The notes below the pieces were generated by a model. It ran no database searches. It saw only the letters and a list, made by a program, of their open reading frames with translations, and had not been told where the DNA came from. A stretch of DNA of 64,000 nt from Microbacterium arabinogalactanolyticum (GTDB lineage Bacteria; Actinomycetota; Actinomycetes; Actinomycetales; Microbacteriaceae): positions 1,002,885-1,066,884 of the forward strand of contig NZ_BRZC01000004.1 in assembly GCF_030268005.1 (NCBI RefSeq), written 5' to 3'. Positions 53,501-60,316 of the stretch are shown in pieces (positions within the stretch are counted from its first letter, which is position 1; each line of letters starts with the position of its first letter). The position numbers and the translations under genes are program-made.

Positions 53501-55198
53501 GGCGCCGGTGCCGTTGATGGCGGCGACGATCTTCGACTTCTGGATCGCGAACTGCGCGGCATCCTTCGCGCCACGCGCATCGGGGTTCTCCGAGCTGAGC
53601 GTCGTGAAGTAGTTGTACACGTTGAACGACGCGATCTGCACGTCACCGCCGACCGACGGGACCGACGGACGCGGGTTGTTCGTCTTGAACGTGACCTTCT
53701 CGGACGCCGGCGAGGTGCTGTTCAGCGGCGTGACCGGCTGCAGGCGCCAGTCGTCGTGGTCGTACTGCAGCACGAAGCCCTTGCCGCCGAAGTCCACGGC
53801 GTCGCCGTTGCGCACCACGACGTCCTTGGTGAAGTAGGGCTGGTCGCCGGTGTGGCCGGCCTTGCCGATCCCCACGCTGTAGCCGTCATCGAGCAGGATG
53901 CGGTCGGCGCGGTTGGCCGCGGCGATGGCGTCCGCCTCGGCACCCGGGCGCTTCAGCTCGGTGCTCTTGACGTTGAGCTCACCCGGGTTCAGCCACAGGG
54001 TGCCGTAGTTGTACAGCTGGTGGCTGGAGGCGAGGAGGTAGTCGCCGGTGGGGGCGACGAGCATGTTCTCGTACTGCTCGCGGTCGGTGCCGACGACGGA
54101 GGTCGGCAGCGCGACGGGTGCGGGGACGCCCACACCGGCTGTGACCAAGGAGACGTCGCTCGCAGAGGCCGGCGTGATCTGCGTCTGGCCGTAGTACTCG
54201 CTGACAGTGCCGTTGACGGAGACCAGGTCGCCGATCTTGCCGGGGACGGTCTTGCCGTTCAGGTAGACGAAGACGCCGTCGGACTTGCCCGCGGTCTTGG
54301 TCTCGCCGCCGGTGCCCTGGGTCTGGATCACGACGCCGTTGTAGCCGCCGACGCGGTAGTCGGCGGTGATGACGCCCTCCACGGTGACGGTCTTGCCGAC
54401 CAGCGGCGAGGTGTCGCCCGTGCCCTGCACGTCGGCGATGGAGACCTTCTCACCCGGCTGCGGCCCCGGGTCGGTACCCGGGTCGGTCGCGCCCGTCTCG
54501 CCCTTGGAGTTGGTCGGAGAGACGGATGCCGACAGCGAGAAGTCGTCCTTGTTGCTGTCGGTGTCCTTGCCGCCGGCGCGGTTCAGGGACTTCACGTCGG
54601 TGTTGCTCGAGGGAGCCGTGGCGACTGCGCCCTCGAAGGTGTTCGAGGAGCCGTAGCCGAGCAGGTCGATCACGCCTTCGGCGCCTGCGGCGTTCCCCGC
54701 GGCCAGTGTCAGGGGTGCGGTGCCCTTGACGAGCGCGACGGTGCCGGTGGTGCCGGACGGGTTCAGCGCGGTGCCGGTCACATCGGCCGTCGGCAGTGCC
54801 GGAGCAGTCGACGTGCCGCTGTTGGTGCCGCCCTGGACGAGGAAGTAGCCGTGCGCGGGAATGGTGCCGGACAGCGCGACGACCCCGCCGAAGCTGCCGG
54901 TGCCCGTCGCGGACCGGTACTGCAGCGACATGCCGTCGAGCGACACGGCCGCCGCCGTCGGGTTGTACAGCTCGACGAACTTGTTCTTGAAGGCCGCGCC
55001 GGCGCTGCCGCCGGACAGATACGCCTCGTTGATGACCACGCCGGTGCCGTCGGTGCTCGCGAATGCGGGCGATGCGGCGAGCGAGCCGAAGCCCAGTGCG
55101 AACACGGTGGTCATGGCGAGGGCGCATGTGCGCCCCCGGTTTCTGTGCTGTGCGAGCGGAACCGTCCGGTTCTCGTCGCCGGGGGCGGACATCTTCAC
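50537..55198 (-). CDS. Large secreted ExeM/NucH-type nuclease fused to 5'-nucleotidase
   Basis: A 1553-residue exported protein. Residues 1-50 carry an extended signal peptide (TTVFALGFGSLAASPAFAS). A lamin-tail domain follows (VVINEAYLSGG, about 50-165), then an OB-fold region (about 240-380), an endonuclease/exonuclease/phosphatase domain (IASFNVYNYF near 519, GDFNAYG near 721) and a UshA-type metallophosphatase (ATINDFHGRIE near 829, GNHEFDKG near 904, SAHTHLAYNH near 1044) with its 5'-nucleotidase C domain (about 1090-1300). Two Ig-like modules end the protein; there is no LPXTG anchor. One polypeptide could degrade DNA and then dephosphorylate nucleotides. GTG 55198 is chosen since GAGGAG lies six bases upstream; ATG 55192 is the alternative. 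Confidence 0.9.
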   Translation of the reverse strand: MKMSAPGDENRTVPLAQHRNRGRTCALAMTTVFALGFGSLAASPAFASTDGTGVVINEAYLSGGSAGAAFKNKFVELYNPTAAAVSLDGMSLQYRSATGTGSFGGVVALSGTIPAHGYFLVQGGTNSGTSTAPALPTADVTGTALNPSGTTGTVALVKGTAPLTLAAGNAAGAEGVIDLLGYGSSNTFEGAVATAPSSNTDVKSLNRAGGKDTDSNKDDFSLSASVSPTNSKGETGATDPGTDPGPQPGEKVSIADVQGTGDTSPLVGKTVTVEGVITADYRVGGYNGVVIQTQGTGGETKTAGKSDGVFVYLNGKTVPGKIGDLVSVNGTVSEYYGQTQITPASASDVSLVTAGVGVPAPVALPTSVVGTDREQYENMLVAPTGDYLLASSHQLYNYGTLWLNPGELNVKSTELKRPGAEADAIAAANRADRILLDDGYSVGIGKAGHTGDQPYFTKDVVVRNGDAVDFGGKGFVLQYDHDDWRLQPVTPLNSTSPASEKVTFKTNNPRPSVPSVGGDVQIASFNVYNYFTTLSSENPDARGAKDAAQFAIQKSKIVAAINGTGAEIVSLMEIENGPKLGKPIDTALADLVSGLNAAAGSEVWAYVPTPKALDDAAITDYITSAIIYKKAAVTPKGAAQTIIDETVWGNAREPIAQAFDIDGRTVTVVANHLKSKSGTGTQPADGQGFFNADRVAQAKSLLAFTEKLKTDSGSDDMLLIGDFNAYGQEDPIDVFTSQGWLDTVPSKAKGQYTYSFDGELGSLDHVIASPSLAASVTGAGVWGINSPEWSDRGYAFGATEAGTPFRSSDHDPILVGVSATEPPVSIDIATINDFHGRIEADGAAAGAAVLAGAVRDVRAKNPNTIFAAAGDLVGASTFTSFIQDDNPTIDALNAAGLEVSAAGNHEFDKGWADLRDRIVPRADWEYISSNVFMKGTDKTALAPSWVKDVDGVRVGFVGAVTEELDNLVSPDGIADLDVRDIVTSVNSAAAALRDGDASNGEADIIILLVHEGATTTSVDSITPDSALGKIVYGVGKDVNAIVSAHTHLAYNHVIDGRPVVSAGQYGENMGLMNLQVDPKTHKLLSISNEIKPLAHQNPDKTWTANYPAIPEVQTIVDTAKKEADVLGNVKVGEITADFNRALQSDGKTENRGGESTIGNFIADVQQSSTGAELALMNPGGIRTVMAYKGTSASDPDGNLTYREAASVQPFANTLVTLSLTGEQLKAVLEEQWQPAGSSRPFLKLGVSKGLTYTYDPNAAQGSHITSITLNGTPVDPAKSYLVAANSFLAAGGDNFFTLAKGTGKKDTGKVDLQSMVDWFTANKTATPDLGQRAVGAVVSPAAGADGYKAGDQVTVDLSSLAFSAREQVPTEVAFSIGDTQLGTAPVTVAVKDAYDEAGAATFTFTVPADAAGKTLTATPNVGTAVALPVTFAADEEPGEFAGTISLGSSKVAAGQALTITGEGYQPGETVTVELQPKKGKAIQLGTVKVGEDGSFSASVTVPKSTQPGPYTVSVSQADGDAATAVVHVNRKGGLGNVVQGIVDWVLDLISGWF

Positions 55199-55224
55199 TG
55201 CTGTCTCCTCGGTCAGGGCAAAGA

Positions 55225-55247
55225 GCGCAGGTCTTGTGGACCTGCGC
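55225..55247 (-). promoter_or_regulatory. Hairpin in the nuclease leader
   Basis: GCGCAGGTC-TTGTG-GACCTGCGC is a perfect 9-bp stem 27 bases before the start codon; a second inverted repeat, GTGTGC-N7-GCACAC, lies just upstream. They may shield or regulate the leader. Confidence 0.45.
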
Positions 55248-55335
55248 GACGTGTGCACCGGGCGCACACGCATGGTTGCGACGATAGGGCTCGCCTCCGA
55301 CATCCGGCAAGACGATTCGCCGTTGTTGGAGCTTC

Positions 55336-55368
55336 GGTCATCCGATGGTCACCGAATGGCCAGCCGCG
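55336..55368 (+). promoter_or_regulatory. Candidate PHO box (three 11-base direct repeats)
   Basis: GGTCATCCGAT, GGTCACCGAAT and GGCCAGCCGCG follow each other without a gap. Eleven-base units with a GGTCACC-like core are the form of actinobacterial PhoP sites. They lie about 140 bases upstream of a phosphate-scavenging nuclease but on the opposite strand orientation. Confidence 0.4.
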
Positions 55369-55394
55369 GATGGCCGTTCCTCCGGCTGAGGTGC

Positions 55395-56237
55395 TCAGGG
55401 CGCCTGTTCGTCCTCGGGCGCGGTCGCCGGCTCTCCTGCGTTCGCGGCATCCTCGAACTCCTCGACCTCGCGCTCCCAGGCATCCTTCGCCAGTCGGTAC
55501 CAGAGGTAGAAGGCGAAGCCGGCGAACACGGCCCACTCGGCGGCGTAGAAGATGTTCAGCCAGTTGATCGGCGACTGCTCCTGCGGCGGGGGCGAGCTGA
55601 TGTCGACGAGTCCGGCCGGCGCCGTGGCGGATGCCAGGTACGGGCGGTACACGTTCAGTCCGTCGATGTCGTGCCAGCGGCTCAGCAGCGCCGCAGGCGA
55701 CATCCGGTTGAGCTCCATCGGATCGGAGCGCGGAGGCACCTCGACGCCCTCATCGTCGATCAGCCGCCCGGTGATCTCGGCTTCGACGGCGCCCTGCTTC
55801 TCCAGCGCTGCGACGGCGGCATCCGCCTGCTTCCTGGTGGCGGCCCAGCCGACCGCGACGGCGATCGAGGTGCGATCGGCGACCCGGAGCTGACCGGTGA
55901 CCCAATAGCCCTCGGTGCCGTCGTTGATGCGCTGCGAGATGACGATGAAGTCCCCCGCGACCCACGTCCCCGAGGTCCGCACGCGCTGCCCGCCGAGGCT
56001 CTGGTCGAGGTACGTCCCCGGCTCGATCACGTCGGTCAGCGGACGCACCTTCTCGGTCGCGCCGGGCGCGGGAGGCGTGGTGTCGATGGCGCGCTCGAGC
56101 TGCCACTGGCCGAGCCACGCGAACACGCCCGCGACGACCAGGCACAGCGCGAGGACGCCGATCCACCGCCTGCGCAGCATGACCTCGCGCAGGGTGGGCG
56201 GGAACTCCTGCGGCGCGAGCGGCGCGCTGTTCGTCAT
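55395..56237 (-). CDS. SURF1 family cytochrome oxidase biogenesis protein
   Basis: A 280-residue protein with the SURF1 layout: an N-terminal membrane helix (WIGVLALCLVVAGVFAWLGQWQLERA), an outside domain with SGTWVAGDF and GYWVTGQLR, and a C-terminal helix (NWLNIFYAAEWAVFAGFAFYLWYR). It assists assembly of heme-copper oxidases. The start overlaps the guaB3 stop by four bases. Confidence 0.92.
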   Translation of the reverse strand: MTNSAPLAPQEFPPTLREVMLRRRWIGVLALCLVVAGVFAWLGQWQLERAIDTTPPAPGATEKVRPLTDVIEPGTYLDQSLGGQRVRTSGTWVAGDFIVISQRINDGTEGYWVTGQLRVADRTSIAVAVGWAATRKQADAAVAALEKQGAVEAEITGRLIDDEGVEVPPRSDPMELNRMSPAALLSRWHDIDGLNVYRPYLASATAPAGLVDISSPPPQEQSPINWLNIFYAAEWAVFAGFAFYLWYRLAKDAWEREVEEFEDAANAGEPATAPEDEQAP

Positions 56238-57358
56238 CCCAGCTCGTAGGGCGCGAGCACGACCTCGACGCGCTGGAACTCCTTCAGGTCGGAGTATCCG
56301 GTCGTCGCCATCGACTTGCGCAGAGCGCCGATCAGGTTGGCGGTGCCGTCCGCGACGGGCGCGGGGCCGTAGAGGATCTCCTCGAGGTTCGCGACGCCGT
56401 CCACGGCGACGCGGCGCCCACGGGGCAGCTGCGGGTGGTGCGCCTCGGCACCCCAGTGGAAGCCCTGGCCGGGCGCGTCCGTGGCGCGCGCGAGCGCGAC
56501 GCCCAGCATCACGGCATCCGCACCCATCGCGAGGGCCTTGACCATGTCGCCGGACGTGCCGACGCCGCCGTCGGCGATCACGTGCACGTAGCGTCCGCCC
56601 GACTCGTCGAGGTAGTCGCGGCGTGCAGCGGCGACGTCGGAGACGGCGGTGGCCATAGGAGCGTGGATGCCGAGGGTGACGCGCGTGGTGGACGCCGCGC
56701 CACCGCCGAAGCCGACCAGCACGCCCGCGGCGCCGGTGCGCATCAGGTGGAGGGCTGCGGTGTAGGTCGAAGCGCCGCCGACGATGACGGGCACGTCGAG
56801 GTCGTAGATGAACTTCTTGAGGTTCAGCGGCTCGGCGACGCTGGAGACGTGCTCGGCGGACACCGTGGTGCCGCGGATCACGAACAGGTCGACGCCGGCG
56901 GCGACGACGGTCTCGTACAGCTCCTGCGTGCGCTGCGGGGTGAGGGAGCCGGCGACGGTGACACCCGCCTCGCGGATCTCGGCCAGGCGCTGCTTGATGA
57001 GCTCCGGCTTGATCGGCTCGGAGTACAGCTGCTGCATCCTGCTCGTGGCGCGCTCGGCGGGGAGCGCCGCGATCTCGTCGAGCAGCGGCTGCGGGTCGTC
57101 GTAGCGCGTCCAGAGTCCCTCGAGGTCGAGCACTCCGAGGCCGCCGAGCTGACCGAGCATGATCGCGGTGCGCGGGCTGACCACGGAGTCCATGGGCGCG
57201 CCGAGCACCGGGATGTCGAACGAGAACGCGTCGATCGTCCAGGCTGTGGAGACGTCCTCCGGGTTGCGGGTTCGTCGCGATGGCACGACCGCGATGTCGT
57301 CGAACGTGTACGCGCGACGCGCGCGCTTGCCTCGGCCGATCTCGATGTCCATGCTCAC
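56234..57358 (-). CDS. guaB3: GuaB3 family IMP dehydrogenase-related protein
   Basis: A 374-residue IMPDH/GMPR-fold protein of the GuaB3 family (MDIEIGRGKRARRAYTFDDIAVVPSRRTR). The CBS domains of classical IMPDH are absent. In the loop where IMPDH has its catalytic Cys the sequence is GFGGGAASTTRVTLG, with no Cys, so ordinary IMPDH chemistry is doubtful. DGGVGTSGDMVKALAMGADAVMLG binds phosphate. The start is GTG 57358, six bases after TAGTCT (57370-57365). Confidence 0.93.
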   Translation of the reverse strand: MSMDIEIGRGKRARRAYTFDDIAVVPSRRTRNPEDVSTAWTIDAFSFDIPVLGAPMDSVVSPRTAIMLGQLGGLGVLDLEGLWTRYDDPQPLLDEIAALPAERATSRMQQLYSEPIKPELIKQRLAEIREAGVTVAGSLTPQRTQELYETVVAAGVDLFVIRGTTVSAEHVSSVAEPLNLKKFIYDLDVPVIVGGASTYTAALHLMRTGAAGVLVGFGGGAASTTRVTLGIHAPMATAVSDVAAARRDYLDESGGRYVHVIADGGVGTSGDMVKALAMGADAVMLGVALARATDAPGQGFHWGAEAHHPQLPRGRRVAVDGVANLEEILYGPAPVADGTANLIGALRKSMATTGYSDLKEFQRVEVVLAPYELG

Positions 57359-57364
57359 CCCACC

Positions 57365-57370
57365 AGACTA
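57365..57370 (-). promoter_or_regulatory. -10 box (TAGTCT) for leaderless guaB3-SURF1
   Basis: TAGTCT ends six bases before GTG 57358 on the minus strand. Confidence 0.55.
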
Positions 57371-57389
57371 CCCGGCGCCGTCGACGCGC

Positions 57390-59078
57390 TCACCGCGCCC
57401 GCACCACACGTCGCTCGTCCCACACCGGCGCGTCCGACTCGTAGACCTCGCCGTCCTGACCGAACACCAGGAAGCGGTCGAAGGACCTGGCGAACCAGCG
57501 GTCGTGCGTGACCGCGACGACGGTCCCCTCGAAGCGGGCGATGGCCTGCTCGAGCGCCTCGGCCGACTCCAGATCGAGGTTGTCGGTGGGCTCGTCCAGC
57601 AGCAGCAGGGTCGCCCCGCTCAGCTCGAGCAGCAGCACCTGGAAGCGCGCCTGCTGCCCGCCGGACAGCTGATCGAACGCCTGCTGGGCCTGACGCACCA
57701 GTCCGTATCTGTCGAGCGCCGAGCTCGCCGCGTCGCGCGGCATGCCGGCGCGACGGTCGTCGCCGCGGTGCAGGATCTCCAGCAGGGTGCGGCCGGCGAA
57801 CTCCGGATGCGCGTGGGTCTGCGCGAACAGACCCGGCACGACCCGCGCCCCCAGCGCGGCAGTCCCGGTGTGGGCGACCGGTTCCAGGGCCTCGGATGCC
57901 CCCACCAGATGCCCCAGCGTGGCGTCGGGGTCGGTGCCTCCGCGGGCGAGAAGACGCAGGAAGTGCGACTTGCCCGAGCCGTTCGAGCCGAGCACCGCGA
58001 CTCGATCGCCGAACCAGATCTCGGCATCGAACGGCTTCATCAGCCCGGTCAGTTCCAGGCAAGTGCACACGACGGCGCGCTTGCCCGTGCGGGCTCCGCG
58101 CAGGCGCATGTCGAAGTCCTGGGCGGGCGGACGCTCCTCGGGCGGTCCCGCCTCCTCGAACCTTCGCAGCCGGGTCTGCGCCGCCTGGTATCGCGACGCG
58201 AATCCGTCGTTGGCGGCCGCCTTGACCTTGAGCGTCGCGACCAGCGTCCTGAGCTTCTCGTGCTGCTCGTCCCAGCGCCGGCGCAGCTCGTCGAGCCGAT
58301 CGAGCCTGTCCTCCCTGGCCCGGTGATAGGTGGCGAAGCCGCCTCCGTGCACCCATGCGGTGGCACCCGCTCCCCCGGGTTCGAGGGTGATGATGCGGTC
58401 GGCGGCGCGAGCGAGCAGCTCCCGGTCGTGCGAGACGAGCAGCACGGTCTTCGGCGTCTCGCGCAGCCAGTCCTCGAGCCAGCGCTTGCCCGGCACGTCG
58501 AGGTAGTTGTCCGGTTCGTCCAGCAGCAGCACGTCGTCGGGACCGCGCAGCAGCGCCTCGAGGGCGAGCCGCTTCTGCTCACCGCCGGAGAGCGTGTCGA
58601 GGTCGCGGTAGCGGGCGCGCTCGAACGGGACGCCCAGGGCGGCGATCGTGCACTGATCCCACACGGTCTCGTGCTCGTAGCCGCCGGCGTCGGCGTAGTC
58701 GGCGATCGCGGTGGCGTACCGCATCTGGGTGCGCTCGGTGTCGTCCTCGATCAGGGCGTTCTCCGCGGCCTCCAGCGCCTCGGCCGCCGCCCGGATGCGA
58801 GCGGGTGCCACGCGCACGAGCAGGTCGTGCACCGTCGTGCCGGCGTCGCCGTGTCCGACGAACTGGTCCATGACACCGAGGGATCCGTCGATCACGACGG
58901 CACCGCCGTCGGGGGCGAGGTCACCGCGGATGATCCGCAGCAGGGTGGACTTGCCGGCTCCGTTCGGACCGATCAGCGCACTGGTGGATCCGGCGCCGAC
59001 GCGGAACGTCGTGTCGTCGAGCAGGGGGCGTCCGTCAGGGAGGGTCAGCGCGATCGCGTTGACGTCGATGTGGCCCAC
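57390..59078 (-). CDS. ABC-F family ATPase
   Basis: A 562-residue soluble protein with two ABC ATPase domains and no membrane part. Walker A motifs are GPNGAGKSTLL (about residues 37-47) and GSNGSGKSHFL (about 370); signatures are LSGGEQKRLALEALLRGPDDVLLLDEPDNYLD and LSGGQQARFQVLLLELSGATLLLLDEPTDNLD (key DEPTDNLD). An arginine-rich linker lies between. ABC-F proteins act on the ribosome in translation or antibiotic protection. GTG start, with AAGGAG upstream. Confidence 0.9.
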   Translation of the reverse strand: MGHIDVNAIALTLPDGRPLLDDTTFRVGAGSTSALIGPNGAGKSTLLRIIRGDLAPDGGAVVIDGSLGVMDQFVGHGDAGTTVHDLLVRVAPARIRAAAEALEAAENALIEDDTERTQMRYATAIADYADAGGYEHETVWDQCTIAALGVPFERARYRDLDTLSGGEQKRLALEALLRGPDDVLLLDEPDNYLDVPGKRWLEDWLRETPKTVLLVSHDRELLARAADRIITLEPGGAGATAWVHGGGFATYHRAREDRLDRLDELRRRWDEQHEKLRTLVATLKVKAAANDGFASRYQAAQTRLRRFEEAGPPEERPPAQDFDMRLRGARTGKRAVVCTCLELTGLMKPFDAEIWFGDRVAVLGSNGSGKSHFLRLLARGGTDPDATLGHLVGASEALEPVAHTGTAALGARVVPGLFAQTHAHPEFAGRTLLEILHRGDDRRAGMPRDAASSALDRYGLVRQAQQAFDQLSGGQQARFQVLLLELSGATLLLLDEPTDNLDLESAEALEQAIARFEGTVVAVTHDRWFARSFDRFLVFGQDGEVYESDAPVWDERRVVRAR

Positions 59079-59187
59079 AGCGGGCTCCTTCCGCCCGCCC
59101 TGTCGAGCAGCGAGCCGACCAGGCTATCAGCTTCCTGAGGCCTGTGCCCGACGTCACCAGCCTCAGCCCCAGTTCCGGCCTCCCAGA

Positions 59188-59253
59188 ACAGGAGGATTGC
59201 CGACGACAGGACGGATGCCCGCGATACTCTCCTGCGCTCAGCAATCCTCCTGT
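59188..59253. repeat. Palindromic element E4 (left of the DUF559-like gene)
   Basis: ACAGGAGGATTGC (59188-59200) pairs perfectly over 13 bp with GCAATCCTCCTGT (59241-59253). Between them lies a second ACAGGA (59206-59211) with a weak partner TCCTG (59230-59234). The AACAGGAGGAT core recurs in E5. Confidence 0.75.
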
Positions 59254-59361
59254 CATCGGACTTCCCAACTCTTCCCGCACATCTCCGCAGTCCTGCGAGT
59301 TCTGCACAGCTTCCGGGATTCCGGCGTCGGCGATCGCGTCGGAGCGGCATCCTCGGTGCCC

Positions 59362-60207
59362 ATGACGACCCACCTGGCGACTTGGATGCTCGATCACAAC
59401 CACATCGCACACAGCAGCGACCTCATCGCTGCGGGATACACCCGGCATCAGATCCGCAAAGCGGTCGATGCCGGGCATCTCGAGCGCGTGCGGCGATCCT
59501 GGCTGGTGACGCGACGGTGTGCGATGGAGCACCGGGCTGCCGCCGAGGTGAGTGGCCGGGTGACCTGCGTCACTGCGGCGAAGCGGCTGGGGCTGTGGAA
59601 GGAAGCGACTGCCGAACTGCACCTCGCGGTGCCGGCGTCATCTTCGAGAATCGTCAGCGCCGGGAACGTGCTGCACTGGGGCGCCGGCCCGGTGCCCGTC
59701 GCACGCTTCGCCGTCGACGATGCGGTGCTGAACGTCCTCTTCCATACGGCGCGCTGCGGCGACCGCGACGTCGCCGTGGCCATCTGGGAGGCGGCGCTGC
59801 GGAAGAAGGTCGTCACTCTGGCCCAGCTTCGACGCACGGCTTGGCACAGCACGAAGGTGGACGAGGTGCTGAGCGTGGTGGGAACGAGGTCGGACTCGTA
59901 TCTCGAGACGAAGTTCCTAGCGATCATGCGCAGCTGCGGTGTGGAAGTGCGCCAGCAGATGCTCATTGATGGGCATCCGGTGGACGCACTGATCGGCGAG
60001 CGGCTGATCATCCAACTCGACGGCTTCGAGTTCCACGGCGAAGCGAAGGATCGTCGCAAGGACCTTCGTCAAGACGCCCGCCTGGTGCTGCTCGGATACA
60101 CGGTCCTGCGGTTCGACTACCAGCAGGTTCTCTTCGATCACGAGTACGTGCAGGAGTCGATTCTCAACGCCATCGCTCAGGGCCTCCACCTCCCCAGTCG
60201 GCGCTGA
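59362..60207 (+). CDS. DUF559-like protein (AbiEi-type N-terminus, restriction-endonuclease-like fold)
   Basis: A 281-residue protein common in many copies in actinobacteria. The N-terminal 60 residues resemble the AbiEi-type winged helix (HSSDLIAAGYTRHQIRKAVDAGHLERVRRSWLV; key part AGHLERVRRS). The C-terminal 90 residues form a DUF559/Vsr-like nuclease fold with VDALIGERLIIQLDGFEFH, the D...RQDARLVLLGYTVLRF segment and possible catalytic Asp/Glu residues. No partner toxin or antitoxin gene is adjacent. It stands alone between elements E4 and E5. Confidence 0.78.
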   Translation: MTTHLATWMLDHNHIAHSSDLIAAGYTRHQIRKAVDAGHLERVRRSWLVTRRCAMEHRAAAEVSGRVTCVTAAKRLGLWKEATAELHLAVPASSSRIVSAGNVLHWGAGPVPVARFAVDDAVLNVLFHTARCGDRDVAVAIWEAALRKKVVTLAQLRRTAWHSTKVDEVLSVVGTRSDSYLETKFLAIMRSCGVEVRQQMLIDGHPVDALIGERLIIQLDGFEFHGEAKDRRKDLRQDARLVLLGYTVLRFDYQQVLFDHEYVQESILNAIAQGLHLPSRR

Positions 60208-60224
60208 ACCCCGATCCCGAGCCT

Positions 60225-60302
60225 CCGAGAACAGGGGCATTGCCGAGAACAGGAGGATCACGCACAGAACCGTCCTGTATTCGGTAATCCCCCTGTTCTC
60301 GG
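60225..60302. repeat. Four-arm palindromic element E5 (right of the DUF559-like gene)
   Basis: CCGAGAACAGGGG (60225-60237) pairs perfectly with CCCCTGTTCTCGG (60290-60302), and the stem continues with few mismatches to about 22 bp. The inner arm CCGAGAACAGGAGG (60243-60256) pairs with GTCCTGTATTCGG (60272-60284) with two or three mismatches. Confidence 0.85.
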
Positions 60303-60316
60303 AAACGCGTCAACCG

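Noticed and set aside
50618..55567. A 1649-codon open frame antisense to the secreted nuclease, and similar long antisense frames elsewhere (for example 36511-39192)
   Set aside because: They mirror real genes in very GC-rich DNA, are Arg/Gly/Val-rich and show no domain motifs; the opposite strand carries complete families.
56234..57358. Annotating this as classical IMP dehydrogenase guaB
   Set aside because: It lacks CBS domains and the catalytic Cys and matches the GuaB3 family.
59362..60207. A complete AbiE toxin-antitoxin system
   Set aside because: Only the AbiEi-like winged helix is seen, fused to a DUF559 domain, and no AbiEii nucleotidyltransferase gene is adjacent.
27836..60302. 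Reading the four-arm elements as integron attC sites
   Set aside because: The layout of paired boxes and single-gene borders is similar, but the core RYYYAAC/GTTRRRY boxes are absent, the arms are locus-specific and no integrase is in the window.
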